Assembly (NCBI RefSeq): GCF_963678635.1
Contig: NC_087064.1
Span: forward strand, 40,584,530-40,648,529
Direction: 5' to 3'
Source: Symsagittifera roscoffensis
Lineage: Eukaryota; Xenacoelomorpha; Acoela; Convolutidae
Length of the DNA: 64,000 bases
Shown here: positions 23,744-37,367 of the stretch, piece by piece
Position numbering within the stretch: position 1 is the first letter of the stretch
Layout of the letters: each line of letters begins with the position of its first letter
Program-made: the position numbers and the translations under genes
The notes under the pieces: generated by a model
The model's input: only the letters and a program-made list of their open reading frames with translations
Told to the model about the DNA's origin: nothing
Databases searched by the model: none

Positions 23744-24830
23744 ATGGCAACAGTTTCAAACAAAAGCAAACAAAAAACTAAGTTTCGAAAAATGACTCAA
23801 CAACAAAACGAATGTCTTCGACACTTACTAGACGACAAAGAAAAAAAAATGGTAGACAATCAAAGACATTTTTACCAAATAGAAGCCAAAACAGCATCAT
23901 CTAATAAAGACAATCACAGAATAAAAAAAAAATCATGTATTCGCAAACCGGCAAGTTTATACATTTGGAATCAACTAAAAAGACACATTGAAAATTACAC
24001 AGTTACCGTAATATGGCACAATATATGATCCAGAACGACTGCCAGATTGACGATGACACTTTTGTTTCCTTCGTCATTGAACCAAAAAATTAGAGGGCAA
24101 GTACTATTTTGTCACAACTTAATCATAATGTTGTTATAAAAAGAAAAAAGCCCATGTAAATCCAAATTCCGAGAAAAATATCCGAAGACCAGAACAAGAT
24201 CACTACCTACAGGTGTCAGTAATATAGTTTCATACTATGGCTATTCACTATCGAAATTTTACCGCCATATTCATCAAACCAACCACCACGGCGAATACAA
24301 ACAGATGACATTTCCTGTTAAAACATCAGAAAAATTCAAACATTGAAAACCACAAAAAAGCAAAATCAATCTTCACAAATGTTTTCACATCAATCGTTTT
24401 TCACCTTTCAATGTTGGGGCAAATGAAACATTTTAGGTACCTCCACTATAAAGTATTTCGACCTGCAATAGTAGGTTGAGAAGTTAAACTCTTTTCACGA
24501 TTTCTAGCTCAAAGCATGAAACACTCACTGACCTCAAAAAATTACAATTAATTGACTTTGATCTACAAAGAAACCTAGCATGGCTTATAACAGATTACTT
24601 TTAACGTAATCTGGACCTAATTTCACAAGCATGAAAAAACTTTAGACCACAAAGTGACGACTAAACAATGATAGCAGAAGAAACAGATTTTGTATGTGAC
24701 CCAGAATAGTATCACGTTTTTTAAAACACCAAATGATATCTCCAGCGCAGCAAAAGAAGTCATATCCTATTTAAAGCTTATTTGAAAGTAACCCCATTAA
24801 CAACCGACACTACACCTCTAATTTACTAAA
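23744..24830 (+). pseudogene. G2 extra ORF upstream of gag (broken)
   Basis: A Lys/Gln-rich open segment (23744-24028, ATG, 94 codons) contains ASLYIWNQLKRHIENYTVTV, matching the start of the 63081 ORF in G4. Further on, in other frames, come FDLQRNLAWLITDYF and NFRPQS, matching the G4 C-terminal block DLQKILACFIIDFF and SFRPQS. The original protein was therefore at least 250 residues long. No known domain was recognised. Confidence 0.55.
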
Positions 24831-25004
24831 CAAGTTTTATTGATAGGACATTCATTAACAATTTTTTTCGACCTTCATTAAAACTCCAGAAAAAATAAAC
24901 GGAATTAGGAATCTGGAACAACAAGATAGCCAACTGCTATCACATTTTGTAAACAAAAAAATTGTTGAAACAATACCCGCAACAACACAAATAGCTATCT
25001 CGCC

Positions 25005-25062
25005 TATACATCCTAGGATTACGACTCCCCGTTATCCTAGGATGTATATCCTAGGATATAAA
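25005..25062. repeat. Clustered ATCCTAGGAT palindromes
   Basis: Three copies of the 10-bp palindrome ATCCTAGGAT occur within 58 bp. The outer two pair as CATCCTAGGAT / ATCCTAGGATG around ACGACTCCCCGTT. The cluster sits just before the gag array. Confidence 0.7.
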
Positions 25063-28000
25063 AAAAAACACACCGTTTCCACTAAAAACATTGCAATCCG
25101 CAGTTAAAATATCAGTTGCTCCAAAATATTAATTTTTGGATTGGAAAGGCTTAGACCATCAACTAGAAAACGTCGATTTAACAAACAAAAACAGAAAAAT
25201 GAAAACACTTTTGCAAAACATATTCACGATTTTTTTCACCAATAATAGATACAAAGCATTCCAAATGCACGAACATTTATTACAACACAAAACGAATCTC
25301 AGGAGCATAATTATAATCTAAAAGTAGCAAAAAATCTAATCTTTATATCTGTAAGTTTTACTGATAAGAAAAAATCTCAGTAAATCAGAAAAATCAGAAA
25401 GACAGGTCGCACTGAAAACTACCCACTTTTTCAATAAAAAAGCACCACAGGTAAGAAAAATAGCAATAAAAAGAGAGCATCGCTTTCGTCACCAATTCGA
25501 GAATCAGACGTAAATTTCCGCAAGCTCATAGACGAATTAGAACAAGCAGAAACCATAATGAAGCTAGAAGAATCAAAAAACTTAAAATTATAGTATGTCA
25601 AAATTATTCAGACAAAAACGTCACACAATGATAGCATCTAAGACTCCCATAATGACTTAGAAGAAAGAAATCGCTCAAATCCTAAATATTTGACCGAAAA
25701 ATCATAAAAATGAAAAAATTTTGCAAACCAAATTTACGATCTTTCCTACCAATGATAATATCATAATTGAGTTCTAATGGCACGAACATTTGTTACAGCC
25801 CAAAATTTATCTCAGGAGCATAATTATACTCAACAAGTAGTAAAAATTCTAATAATTCTATCTTAAAGCTCAGACCGACTGCACTGAAAACTACCCATTT
25901 TTCTAATGAAATAAAAAAACTCAACTAATAGACAGTTCTTATCAACCACGTTATTCAGAAGATGTAGAAAACTTCCATTGAAATCAACAACAGTATAAAA
26001 CTAACCAAATAAAATACCAATGGAAAAAAATAGACTAACCAGAGGATATTTTTCAACCAGACGTTTTTGAACCTTACAGGAAACCACAAAGATTACGACA
26101 AACAAAACAGCAAAACACAACAAGATCAAATTTTGTACAACCAGATTATAACATCCAATCACAAAACCACATGAATGCACAAAGTTAGCAAACCAGTTTA
26201 ATGAGAAGTGAAATTCCGTTACCTTTTTATCTACAACAACATGAATTCACCAAAAATCAACTCACAAGTTTTACTTAAATAACAAATACTGCAGAATCAT
26301 TTCGAAAAAAATGATTCCATACCTCATGGGTGGATCATCTGTAACATCAAACAATCCACTTATGGTTTCCACAGAAGAGACCCTGATTTTTCAGTAGAAG
26401 ATTACCTAGGCGCTGTTACAGCTATTCTTATATTACATATAGCCGCAAAACCTATAAATACACCTTTTCACCAAAATTGGACTTCAGTTTCACCAAAAGA
26501 TAGTAAATCCGATTAGAAATGATCTACACAAAAAACTTCAAAACAATTTGACTTCGAATAAAACACATAACACCAGAAGTCTTTGTGCAATCAAAACCGC
26601 AGACTACCAATTGGAAACCATTAAACAAATCGCTGTAATAGTAGAAATTCTGGTACAAAAAGCATACCCTCCGAATACACACGATTTCAAAACAACGAAA
26701 ATGACCTAAGTTTTAACGACGACCTTAACACCACAGTTAAAAAAATTAGCAATCAAAAGCGAGCATCGCCTTCATCACCAACTCGAGACTCAGACATAGA
26801 TTTCCGCAAACTCGTAGACAAAATAGCACAGGCAGAAATCACAATGAAGCAAGAAGATTCAAAAAATTTTAAATATACAGTGTGTCAATAACATTCAGCC
26901 GACTACGTAACACAATATTAGGATCCAAGAATCCAATGATGATTTAGAAGAAAAAAATACAGTCAAATTTTAAATGTTTTACAAGCAAAAAAATACAAAA
27001 GAAAACAACTTTGCGAGCCAAAATTACAATTTTGTTTACCAATTCTAACAATTAGCATTCCAATTGCACAATCACTTGTTACAACACAAAACGAATCTCA
27101 CGAGCATAACTATACTCAACTAGTAGTAAACAAATCTAATTGTTTTTTATCTTACAGATCCCACTGATCGCACTGAGAACTACCCATTTTTCTAATGAAA
27201 CAAAATAACTCAACTAGTTGGCAGTTCTTTAGAAACCAACCACACTATTCAGAAGATGAAGAATACTTTCATCAAAATTAACAGCAGTATAAAACTAACC
27301 AAACGAAATACCAATGGAATAATAAAGACCAACAAGATGATTTTTTTCAACCAGACTTTTTTGAACATTTGTGAAACCACAAAGACTACGAAAAACTCAA
27401 CAGCAACACCCTACAAGACAAAATTTTGTACAACCGGAAAATAACATCCAATCACAATACCACATGAATACACAAGGTTACCAAACCAATTCAATGAGAA
27501 ACGAAATTCCATTATCTTTTTATCTACAACAACATGGACTCACCAAAATTCAATGCACAAACTTTACTCAAATAAAAACTTACAGCAGAATCACTTCAAA
27601 TGACCACTTTCCATACCTCATCTAGAACATCAAACAAACCACTTATGGTTTTCACAGAGCAGACCCTGAATATTTTGAAGAAGATTACCTAAGCGCTGTC
27701 ACAGCTAACCTAATGTTAAAAATAGGCCCAGAAACTATAAACACCCCTCTCCACCAAATTTAGATTTCAGTTTCACCAATAGAAAATCAATTCGATTGGA
27801 ATTACTTTACAGAATTTTTTAAAAATATTTGACTCCGAAAGAAACAAGCAACACAAAAGAATTTTATGCAATAAAAAACGCAAACTACCAAATGGAAGCA
27901 ATAAAACAACTCGCTTTAAGAGTAAAAAGTCTGATACGAAAAGCATACTCTCTGAATACACACGATTATAAAAACACGGAAAAGACTTAGTTTCTAATGA

Positions 28001-28480
28001 TGACCTTAACACCACAGTTAAGAAAAATAGCATTAAAAAAAGAGCATCGCTTTCATCACCGATTCAAGAACCAGGATATCTGCAAATTGGTAGACAAATT
28101 AGAACAGGCAGAAATCAAAATGAGGATAGAATAATCAAAAAACCTAAAAGTAAATTGTGTCAGTAATATTCAGACAACTACGTCACACAATGATAACTTT
28201 CAAGACTCCCATAAGGATATAGCAAAAAAAGTCGCTCAAATCCTAAATACTTGACAAAAGTAAACATGAAATTAAAAATAATTGTGCAAACCTAATTTAC
28301 GATATTTTTTACCAATGATAATATCAGAATTCTAATGATACGAACACGTGTTACAACACAACATGAATCTCAAGAGCATAATTATAATCAAGAAGAAGCA
28401 AAAAATCCAACATTTCTATCTGTAAGTTTTACTGATAAGAGAAAGTCTGAGACAGATCGCACTGAAAACTACGAATTTTT

Positions 28481-28723
28481 ATGTTAAAAAATAACTCAAC
28501 TAATAGACAGTTCTTTATAAATCAACCACACTATTCAGAAGATGAAGAAAATTTTCGTCCAAATCAACAACAGTTTAAAACTAACCAAAGAAAAAACCAA
28601 TGTTATAATATAGACCAACCAGATGATTTTTTTCAACCAGACGTTTTTGAACCTCACATGAAACCACACAGTTATAATCTACAAGTCAAAACTTGTAATA
28701 ATCTACAAGAAAAAACTTTGTAG
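28481..28723 (+). pseudogene. Gag N-terminal segment, third array unit
   Basis: An open segment of 80 codons: NQPHYSEDEENFRPNQQQF, then QPDDFFQPDVFEPHMKP. Very rich in Asn and Gln. The same segment, interrupted, occurs near 25930-26130 and 27215-27420. It ends in a stop before the gag core. Confidence 0.5.
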
Positions 28724-29871
28724 AACCAGATAAAAACATTCAATCACAATACCCCATGAATACATAAGCTTACCAAAGCAAATTTTTTTTTTCAAATGCA
28801 ATTTCATTACCTTTTTATCTACAGCAACATGAGGTCATCGAAAGTCAGCTCACAAAGTTTACTCAAACACTAAATTCAGCAGAATCACTTCAAATGACGA
28901 TGAATCCATGCCTCATGGTTGGATCGTTTATAACACCAAACAAACCACTCAGGGTTTTCACAGATCAGACCCTGAATATTCAGTTGAAGGTTACCTAAGC
29001 GTTGTCACAGCTAATCTATTATTAAATATAGGCACAGAACCTATAAATATACTTCTTCGCTTTCAGTTTAACCAATAGAATTAAATCCGATTGGAAATGA
29101 TTATTGATTTTTTTTGTAAAATATTTGATTCGAAAGAAACAAACACAACCAAAAAGTTTTGTGCAATGAAAATTGCAGACTACCAAACGGAAACCATAAA
29201 ACAACTAAGTGTAAAAAACAGAATTTTTGATACAAAAAGCATACTCCCTGAATACACACGATTATAAAAATAGCAATCAAAAAGATAGCATCGCAATCAT
29301 CATCAAGTCGAAAATCAGACATAGATTTCCGCAAACTCGTAGACAAATTAGAACAAGCAGAAACCATAAAGAAGTTAGAAGAATCAAAAAACTTTAAATA
29401 ACATTTTGGCAATGATATTTAGACAACTACTTCACACAATGATAAAATTCAAGACTCCCATAATGATTTAGCAGAAAAAAATTGCTAAATGTTTGACAAA
29501 CAAAAACATAAATATGAAACCTATTGTGCAAACCAGATTAACGATTTTTTTATCGATGATAGCATCAGAATTCTAATGGCACGAATACTTGTTAACACAC
29601 AAAACGAATCTCATGAGCATAATTGTATTCAACAAGTAGCAAAAAGTCCAACATATTTATCTGTAAGTTTTACTGGTAAGAGAAAGTCTCAGACAGATTG
29701 CACTGAAAACTACATTTTTTTTAAATAACTCAATTAATAGACAGTTCTTTACAAATCGACCACACTATTCACGCGTGAGAATACCTCGTTTTCTAAAAGT
29801 ATTTCTAAAAGTCTTTTCATTTATCCTGTAAATATATAGGTACTTTACTTGCGCGTGGTTTCTTAAAATTT

Positions 29872-30751
29872 TCATTTGGTTTTAGTGGAAGATATGTTTA
29901 AACAGAAGATATGAATTTTTGTAACATCAAATTTTGATGTGGCATATACGTTGAGATCTTCGAACATTTGTTTTTCTAAATGCTCAAACTCATCTTGATT
30001 TATTTGTGGAAGTTGAAAGATAAGCAGAGAAAGTTTTTGATCTTCTGGTGTGTATTTTGATGTCTGAAAAGCAGGTTTAAATTGTGGTAGCTTCAAGATT
30101 TAATTGTTTTTTTTTTCTTTTTAGTTCATCAGTTATATTATTGATAGAAAAATCTTCATTGAGCATAGCAGATTGAAAGTTATGTGAAAACCTTGATATG
30201 TTACTTACTCTGTATGTTTTTCCTTCATTTGTTGTAGCTGAGCGTTTCTTTCACATTATTCCAAATGTCCTGAAAGACTTGTAGTTTTATGTGGCAATCT
30301 TTTATTAACGTGTATTTGCACATAAATACGCAAAAAAATGTGTGAAATTGTCTGAATTGAAGGTCAGAGATATGTAGCTTTTGTGTGAAATGATTTTCAT
30401 TTTTCTGTTGTGTTTGATTTACTAGAATGTTATACATGTATCCAATGAAAGGTTTTAAACGTTTTCTTTCTTTCTTATATATGTGATAGAAATTAGAAGA
30501 AATGGGGGTTGTTTTCTTAGTTTTTGGAAAAATGTTAATCAATTATTATTTTTCCATGTAAACATAACTTTTGTTTGTAAATAATTTCTGATTATACTTG
30601 TTGCTGGTATATATTTAATAAGAAAAGAGGTTCCTACTAATTTTTGTTTTATGTCTGTGATAAGAAACAAATCCTTAAAACGTTTTTTGTTATTGAAGCT
30701 TCTGGTTTTTGATAATTTAAAATGTTTGTAGGTAGAGTTTGACTTTACCAC
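29872..30751 (-). pseudogene. G3 pol N-terminal and linker remnants
   Basis: Open minus-strand segments of 74, 105 and 70 codons (29872-30096, 30225-30542, 30539-30751). The first matches the segment just N-terminal of RT in G1. The second includes KLHISDLQFRQFHTFF, shared with G1 near 13130-13190. They are useful as the better-preserved version of this part of the element. Confidence 0.5.
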
Positions 30752-33700
30752 AAACTTGTGATTTTGTACATTGTGCTGTTGCTAACTTGTTGTTGTACAA
30801 GGGAGTTACTTATTTGGGTTAACTGTCTGAATTCCATCCCAAGTATGTATGTTTATGATGTGTGATTCTACTCTTAAATCAATCAAGAAATCTATTTTGA
30901 AGTCGGGCTTGTGATTTTGTTTGATTTTTTTGACATGTGTTAATACTACGAAAGTGTTAATATCCAAAATTTTTCTGTTTTGTAGAGTTGTTACAGTAGT
31001 TTTGTTTTTTAATTTGTGACTAACACTTTCTCGACTTGTTATCTGGCGTGGTATTTATTGTATATCTAATAATAGATTTCTGCCTTCCTATTAGGTTGTT
31101 TATTTTGAAAATAGCCTGAGTGAACGGGAGTTTCTTATTCCAATTACTTTTATAACAAATTGATCATTTGTGTAATTTTGGTATCAATGTCGTCTGTATT
31201 GTCTCAACTATTTTAGTATACATGATTTAAATGGTGATCCGTTGTTTCATTTGGTTTGAGCCCGGAGTGTCAGTAATTGTTTCAAGTTGAGTTTGTGTTT
31301 GATTTTTTTGCCGTTGGTGTTTTGGTGTGTTGCTTCGATGACTTTGGTATGGCCGATGTGAAATTGTGGGATGATCTCTTTTTATATCTATCATTTTTTT
31401 ATTCTATATTTGTTAGAACTTTCTCATTATCAATGTTTTTTCTTCTATTAAGAAAAATGTTTGTGTTTTTTTTCTAACGGTCCAATAAAAACTTCTTTGC
31501 GGTTAATTGAGTAATTTCAGGAACGGTGATTTAATTTTCTTTTTCGACAATTTGAGTTTGATTGTTGTGGTTTGAATAATAAACTCTGTTTGAAATTGGT
31601 CGTGATTAATTTTTTCTATTTTGGGTTTTGTGGCTATTCGGCCATCTATATCTGTTTTGTGTGTTATATTTGTGATGTTCTGATATCTGAAGCTCTTCCT
31701 CGAAAGTTATTATTGCATGGCTATTGTGATCTGTTGTACTGATATTTGTGCGGTAGTGGTTTTCTGGAAGTTTCACTACTCTGTTTTTTTTCTCATTCCG
31801 TAAGCTCTGATCTTTTTCCATGTATCGATAAAAAGATGTCTTTCATTCTTAATATCTTGGTGGTCAATTGAGTGTATCTTGCTGTTTTTGTCTGCTTTCG
31901 GCTACACTGTGTCCGTATCGTCAACAAAAATTACAACCTTTTGAGGGTTTTCGTTTGACATTTGAGTTTTTCTCATGTATGTTTGTGCAAACTTTTTTGC
32001 TTTTTCAATTTCTGAGCCTGCTACATTGACTAAATGTGAAGGTTGTTGTTTAAAGTTTTGAATCATATTTTTATTTCAAACCTTCTGTTTCTTTTACTTT
32101 CATTGTGATTTCTCCCTGTTCTAATTTGTCCACAAGTTTTCCAAAATTAATAACAGGTTAACGGATTAAAGTAATCATTAGTGTTCAAACAATAAAAAGT
32201 TTAAAAGTGTTTCATTTCTTACAGCAAAACTTTTAGTTATTTCGTAGGGTACCGACCTTTTTCACCGGAAAAGACCCTGAACACTCGATCGAAGAAATTT
32301 TAACGCTGTTTTAGCAAACCGATTTTCCAATATTTGGCCAGAACCAATAAACACACTTCTTTATTAAAATTACATCCATAGAGGCCCAGCAATAAAACAG
32401 ATCACACTCGATGGATCAGCTCAAAAACATTTTTCAGTTTTTTTATAAGAAAAAACATTTTTTAAAAACTGATTCAAAAAGAAACAAGCAACATCATGGA
32501 ACTTTATTAAGTAATATCCATATTCACATTTGGAGTTGATGAGCTGCAATTGTGAATATTCAATATTATGAAAACGGTGTGCATAAATTTGTTGAATAAT
32601 GGTCATTTCTTTGTCTTTTTTATACAACTGGTAACGCTACTTTCTTGAAAAGATTCTTCTTATATACATGATGAGAAAATAAGGTTTTTTTTTTGCTTGA
32701 CTGGATAAACTGGATGTTGACGAGTTGGGTTGATTGATTGATGCACAATTCGGCGGTTATTTGTTATAGTTCCTAAACTGTTAGTTTTTACTCTTTTTGT
32801 GACTCCTAACCTAATTCCTCGGGTTTTTATGTCTAGGCAAGACGGGCTGGCTATAAATTATGTCGATATAAAAGAATGAGTTGTACTGCACTCAATTGTT
32901 TATAGCGTTTTCTACATTTAAAAAAATGCCTAATCTTAATCATACGGGGATCAATGTGAGATCTAGTTTTGGAGAATAGTAAATCAAACCACAGTGTTCA
33001 GGTTTAACTAGAGCGCAAGTGGGTCGTTTGAGACAATTTTTATAGGTACTATTTCTACGAACTAATATAGGCCTTGGTCAATCAAATGAAAGGGTTCAAG
33101 TGAGGTGTGAGTAAACGAAGTTCTTCACTGGTTAGCTTAATTTTCAACGTTAGTTTTTGAAAGAAAAAATGTCATATAGTCCTCGGTCGTTTAGATGGAA
33201 TAGAAATGATTCGACGTTCTAGGTCGTTAATAACTGAATTGAAGAAATGGGTCGAGTTGAAAACTGCAACAAGGAAAACCTTGATGAACCAAGTATTTAA
33301 GAACAAAAATAAATTAGAAATTTAAAAATTAAACATCCAAAAAAAAAATCTCGTTGATCTGGTTGAATTCATCAAATTCTTCGAGGGCTTAAAGTCTTAA
33401 GTTCCAGGAAAAACCTCTTGATTTGATAATTGAAAACTGAACTTAGGGATTTAAGTGGTTAATTATCCAAAGATCTATGAAAGGTCTTTCTGATCTTGGT
33501 TTTAATTACGTTAGTTTTCAGGGTTTGTTTTTTTTAAAGGATTCAAAATATCTGCGAGAGACATTTATGATTCTCAAAATGAACAAAAAAATTTGACGAA
33601 CCTCATAAAATTATGTTTTTTTCATAAAATTTTTTTTTTGTTTTGTGTTTTCTATTTAATAAATCACAAATTTTGAATAAATTATTTTTGAGTAAAATAA

Positions 33701-34084
33701 CTGCAGATTTAAGTTCTTAAAGTTTTTGTCCTTCTCTGGATGGTAATTGTGTTTTAATTTTTTTATTACATAATAATTAGTTTTAAAGGCTCATTCAAAA
33801 GAGTTTACGGCTGTATTTAATGCAGTTTATGAAAAAATTAAGAAGATTTACTGCACAAATACTTCCAATTTCTGTCGTCGTACTCTGCGTTGTTAGTTTG
33901 CGATGCAGGTTTTGATGTTATTTTTTCTGTGATGCATTGTCGTCTTTCAGTTTTCTCTCAGCTTTATTAGACCGATTGAGACGTTGAAATAATCTAATTT
34001 ACTGTCAATTTGCTTTGTTTTGTTTGGTTTTTTACAAACCTAAGTTAGTATTAGCTCGGCTCCAGAATCGTTGGTCACCCCAGA

Positions 34085-34422
34085 TGAGCTTAAGCCCGGT
34101 GTGGCCTTCTCATTGAAAAATTTCGGATAAGGGTATGTCGTCTGTTCTTTACTCTGTTCGTTGTGTTATCTTTTTTTGATCGGATAGTTTCGTACAACTC
34201 CTCAGTGTAAAACCAATCCTAGTCTTACACTCATATAATTTTTTCCTAGTCTCAATCGATCTAGAGATATACTGGTTTATCGCGAGGTTGGTGGAGAGAA
34301 GAAAGCCACTGTTTTCAATTTTGTTTTTAATTGTCTGACTGAAACTGAGAGTAGTTTCAGCTTTACCATTTTTTGTAATTTTTAATCATGGATCACGATG
34401 GATTTTTTATGATTATTTTACA
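34085..34422 (-). repeat. LTR in unit 2 (5' LTR of G3)
   Basis: 338 bp with the TG...CA limits of the family. On the minus strand it is followed by TC and TGGGGTGACC. Confidence 0.75.
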
Positions 34423-34487
34423 GTGAAAAGTAAAAAAAAGTGTAAAATAAATACTTATTTTAAACTGGTTCCAGTCAGTGGCGTGAC

Positions 34488-34709
34488 CTTGCATAAATGC
34501 CATTGCGATGTTGAAGCAAGCAGAGTGGACTAAGAGTGCGGCCCTAGTGTCCTTGGAGCATGCCACTTCCTTCATCAGTTTCAGTTCCGGTCCCTGATTT
34601 CTCTCACTCACTCCCATCCCATCATAGTACATCACAGCCAGCTGGACTTGACCTGCACATCTTTTTACCTCAGTTTTTTGAAATCCACAAAGGCTGAGTC
34701 GTACAGGCG
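34488..34709 (-). pseudogene. LRP2BP exon 2 pseudo-copy, unit 2
   Basis: 222 nt, against 223 in the intact exon, with the splice sites preserved. Codon 15 of the exon is TAA (34665-34667) where the functional exon has GAA. A further 1-nt deletion follows. The downstream part still reads AVMYYDGMGVSERNQG. Confidence 0.85.
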
Positions 34710-35099
34710 CTACATTATAGTTAATTAACTTTATACAATTCGAGCTTATAACGAACCGGTGCCCCTTCCAGGAGTTTGAACCCTTACCTATACAAAAGGT
34801 CAATTGCTGATGATGTATACAATCAGAAACCAGCAACCTTATTCTATCTATTAGGCGCTATTAGATAGTTCCATTTAAGTCTAAATTTATGCTGAAATAA
34901 AATCTGGGCAAATTTCTGAACTATGGTCTAAGATGAAGAATTGTAGAACGCGCCTGAGAGATTGTGAAAACGTAAAGAAAGCGACGAGTGATTCGCTTAC
35001 AAAAGAGCTGTTAAACTGAAAAAAGATTGTTGATCAGCACTTTCTTGCGACATTGTTCCGTTTCATTTCAAAATCAGAAAAATATACAAGATCTTCTCG

Positions 35100-36790
35100 T
35101 AACTCACTGTGATAGCGAAGATCACCAACAGAAAATGCTACTCAAAAATGCAATTAATCAGTTCACATAAAGTGAATCAAAACCAAAAGAAATAGATTCA
35201 ACAAATGAAATTGATGAATCTGCAACAGTTCATTTGAAGGCCCGAACTACGACTCTCACAGGTTAAAACTTCACAGGAATATTCTCTGAAAGGAAATTAC
35301 ATTGTTTTCAATTTTCAAATTGAAATAAAAACAGACTCGATTATCAAGTATTCTACCAAAATAATAATGATCGCTTACTAAAGCGTGATCCTGAAGATTG
35401 TAAAATGAATTAAAACATCTGAAGAAAGTAACAAACAAAGAAAATAGTCAAAAATTATTAATTTTTTTATGTTTTTTGAGACTCCGCACACAAAGAACAA
35501 TATCAACAAGACCAAGGTCACATAAAACTCGATGAAAGATTCCCTTGTCACGGTGCACACAGACAATTAAATTATGACTTCCACGATAAAAACTGGATAC
35601 CTCAAAGCGGAAAAAATGAGCCATCATAATGTAAAGCAAACACAAAAACTCCGGATATCAGAAAATAATGTTTTTTGATCGAAAAAACCAAATTAAAAAA
35701 ATTACAACTAATTTGTGACCTAAAAGATGACGCCATATTATATCCAGGAATCCGCTTACCTTGTAGCAAAGATATTACGACCTTGAGCAAAGATATTGCG
35801 ACCTCACCGCTTGTACACGTGCAACCATTGTTTGGTTTCCTGAAGACCCATGCACCACATTTTAAGTGCCTAAAACTCAAGCCTGATTTATCAATTTTCA
35901 AGAAAATATATTCCTTTAAATCCATACTATTGGATCAATTACACAGTGATAGAATTCGATCAGATCCAAGCCCATATAAAAACATACAGGAAATAAAAAT
36001 TATTTCAACACGCTTTCGAACATACCATTAAACAGCATTAGCTTGTAAATATCCAGCATCTTTTTAGTCAAACATCATCTTTTTAACCAAAGATGAGCCA
36101 GCAGATTGGGTCCTTCAAATTTTCACCTTCATATCCCTTCAATCTCTAACTTCACGACTACCTTGTGTCCATCTCAGACCTCTCATACTCTGCCCTATCC
36201 GTTTTTAGCCCCAGTTTATCATCTAACTGACCACACATGAACTCTGATGACTCAATTCAAACTGTGTCTCACACAAACTCTACTTTAAACAACCCTACAA
36301 TTGACACATCCAATGAACTCTTATGTTTTGAGTCAAGCCCCAGAGATGTTTCATAATCAATTTTTCAACCGAGAACTCCCCCCACCCCTGTAGTAAGGTG
36401 TACTTCCAGCTTGTCACACACTGATGCTACCCCAATTCTTTCTGCTCTTTCCAATCATGACCTAGATGTCCCTAGCCCCATGACTGATCGCCAACTTGAA
36501 CCTGATCTTGATGATTTCAACAAAAGTCATCAACAAATCTACATCACTAATAATCCACTCACTATTCATCAATTACCTCAGTCCACTTTGACCTCAGAAT
36601 CAACATAATCTTTCCTAAATGCCATGGGCGCAACGTATCTTTATGAAACTACAATAACCCACCACAGTTTTTGATTATTCGCCTGTCATCATCCCAACTT
36701 TCTTGAATAAAAAATCACCATCACCCCGTCACACCAATACACAAAAAATTTTAGTTGAAAGACTTGACTTACTAAGACATCCAAATTTTC
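35100..36790 (+). pseudogene. Family C copy C2: frames C-a and C-b, with internal deletion
   Basis: C-a starts directly at the LRP2BP exon-1 breakpoint. It includes LDESFPCHGAH (about 35530) and an open segment at 35675-36031 (118 codons; LPCSKDITTLSKDIATSP, HFKCLKLKPDLSIFKK). It then jumps near 36060 to the leader of C-b. The deletion removes about 1.5 kb relative to C3. C-b is partly open (36411-36608) after a stop. Function unknown. Confidence 0.6.
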
Positions 36791-36801
36791 ATTAAGAAAA
36801 A

Positions 36802-37082
36802 CTCTGTTCTTTACTCTGTTCGTTGTTATCTTTTTCTGGTCGGATAGTTTCGTACAACTCCTCAGTCTAATACCTATCCTAGTCTTACTCTCATATCATT
36901 TTTTCCTGGTCTCAATCGATCTAGAGATATACTGTTTTATCGCGAGGTTGGTGGAGAGAAGAAAGCAACTGTTTTCAATTTTGTTTTTAATTGTCTGACT
37001 GAAACTGAGAGTAGTTTCAGCTTTACAGTTTTTTGTATTTGTTAATCATGGGTCATGATGGATTCTTTATGATTATTTTACA
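36802..37082 (-). repeat. Truncated LTR in unit 3
   Basis: Only the outer 281 bp of the LTR is present. It joins family C sequence at AAGAAAAAC|TCTGTTC, a junction repeated at about 48731. Confidence 0.7.
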
Positions 37083-37145
37083 CTGAAAAATATAAAAAGT
37101 GTAAAGAAATACTTATTTTAAACTGGTTCCAGTCAGTGGAGTGAC

Positions 37146-37367
37146 CTTGCATAAATGCCATTGCGATGTTGAAGCAAGCAGAGTGGACTAAGAGTGCGGC
37201 CCTAGTGTCCTTGGAGCATGCCACTTCCTTAATCACTTTCAGTGCCGATCCCTGATTTCTCTCACTCACTCCCATCCCATCCTAGTACATCACAGCCAGC
37301 TGGTACTTGACCTGCGCATCTTTTACCTCTGTCTGTTGAAATCCACAAACGCTGAGTCGTACAGGCG
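37146..37367 (-). pseudogene. LRP2BP exon 2 pseudo-copy, unit 3
   Basis: Carries the shared TAA at codon 15 (37323-37325). It also has a 1-nt loss in an A run and a second nonsense change (TAT to TAG) in the YYDG motif. Confidence 0.85.

Larger units (their letters stand above)
20879..29770 (+). mobile_element. LTR retrotransposon G2 (5' LTR to gag, 3' half lost)
   Basis: A plus-strand relative of G1. It has an LTR at 20879-21199, a primer-binding-like site, a leader, a remnant of the extra ORF and a reiterated gag array, then an abrupt junction near 29770 with the oppositely oriented G3. No pol or 3' LTR is present. The leader contains a copy of host upstream DNA (22617-23090). Confidence 0.65.
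24900..29770 (+). repeat. Tandem array of gag segments (about 1.25-1.3 kb units)
   Basis: Gag-derived units recur head to tail. The landmark CACTGAAAACTAC (and variants) lies near 25410, 25885, 27172, 28458 and 29699, so the last units are about 1.24-1.29 kb long and the first is shorter. Each full unit runs through an N/Q-rich segment (QPDDFFQPDVFEPHMKP near 28620), a DYL-AVTAN core, a DYKN block, a KLVDKLEQAE-type helix and an HNDL spacer, then restarts. Frames are broken by many indels. Confidence 0.75.
29775..34422 (-). mobile_element. LTR retrotransposon G3 (5' LTR to start of RT)
   Basis: Minus-strand element collinear with 12600-19020 of G1: LTR 34085-34422, leader repeats (33150-34080), fragments upstream of gag, a plus-oriented gag piece (32220-32530), the gag C-terminus and linker (30100-32150), and the RT N-terminal side (29872-30096: TSKYTPEDQKLSLLIFQLPQ). 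It stops at the junction with G2 before any catalytic RT motif. Compared with G1 it lacks about 15206-17105. Confidence 0.65.
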
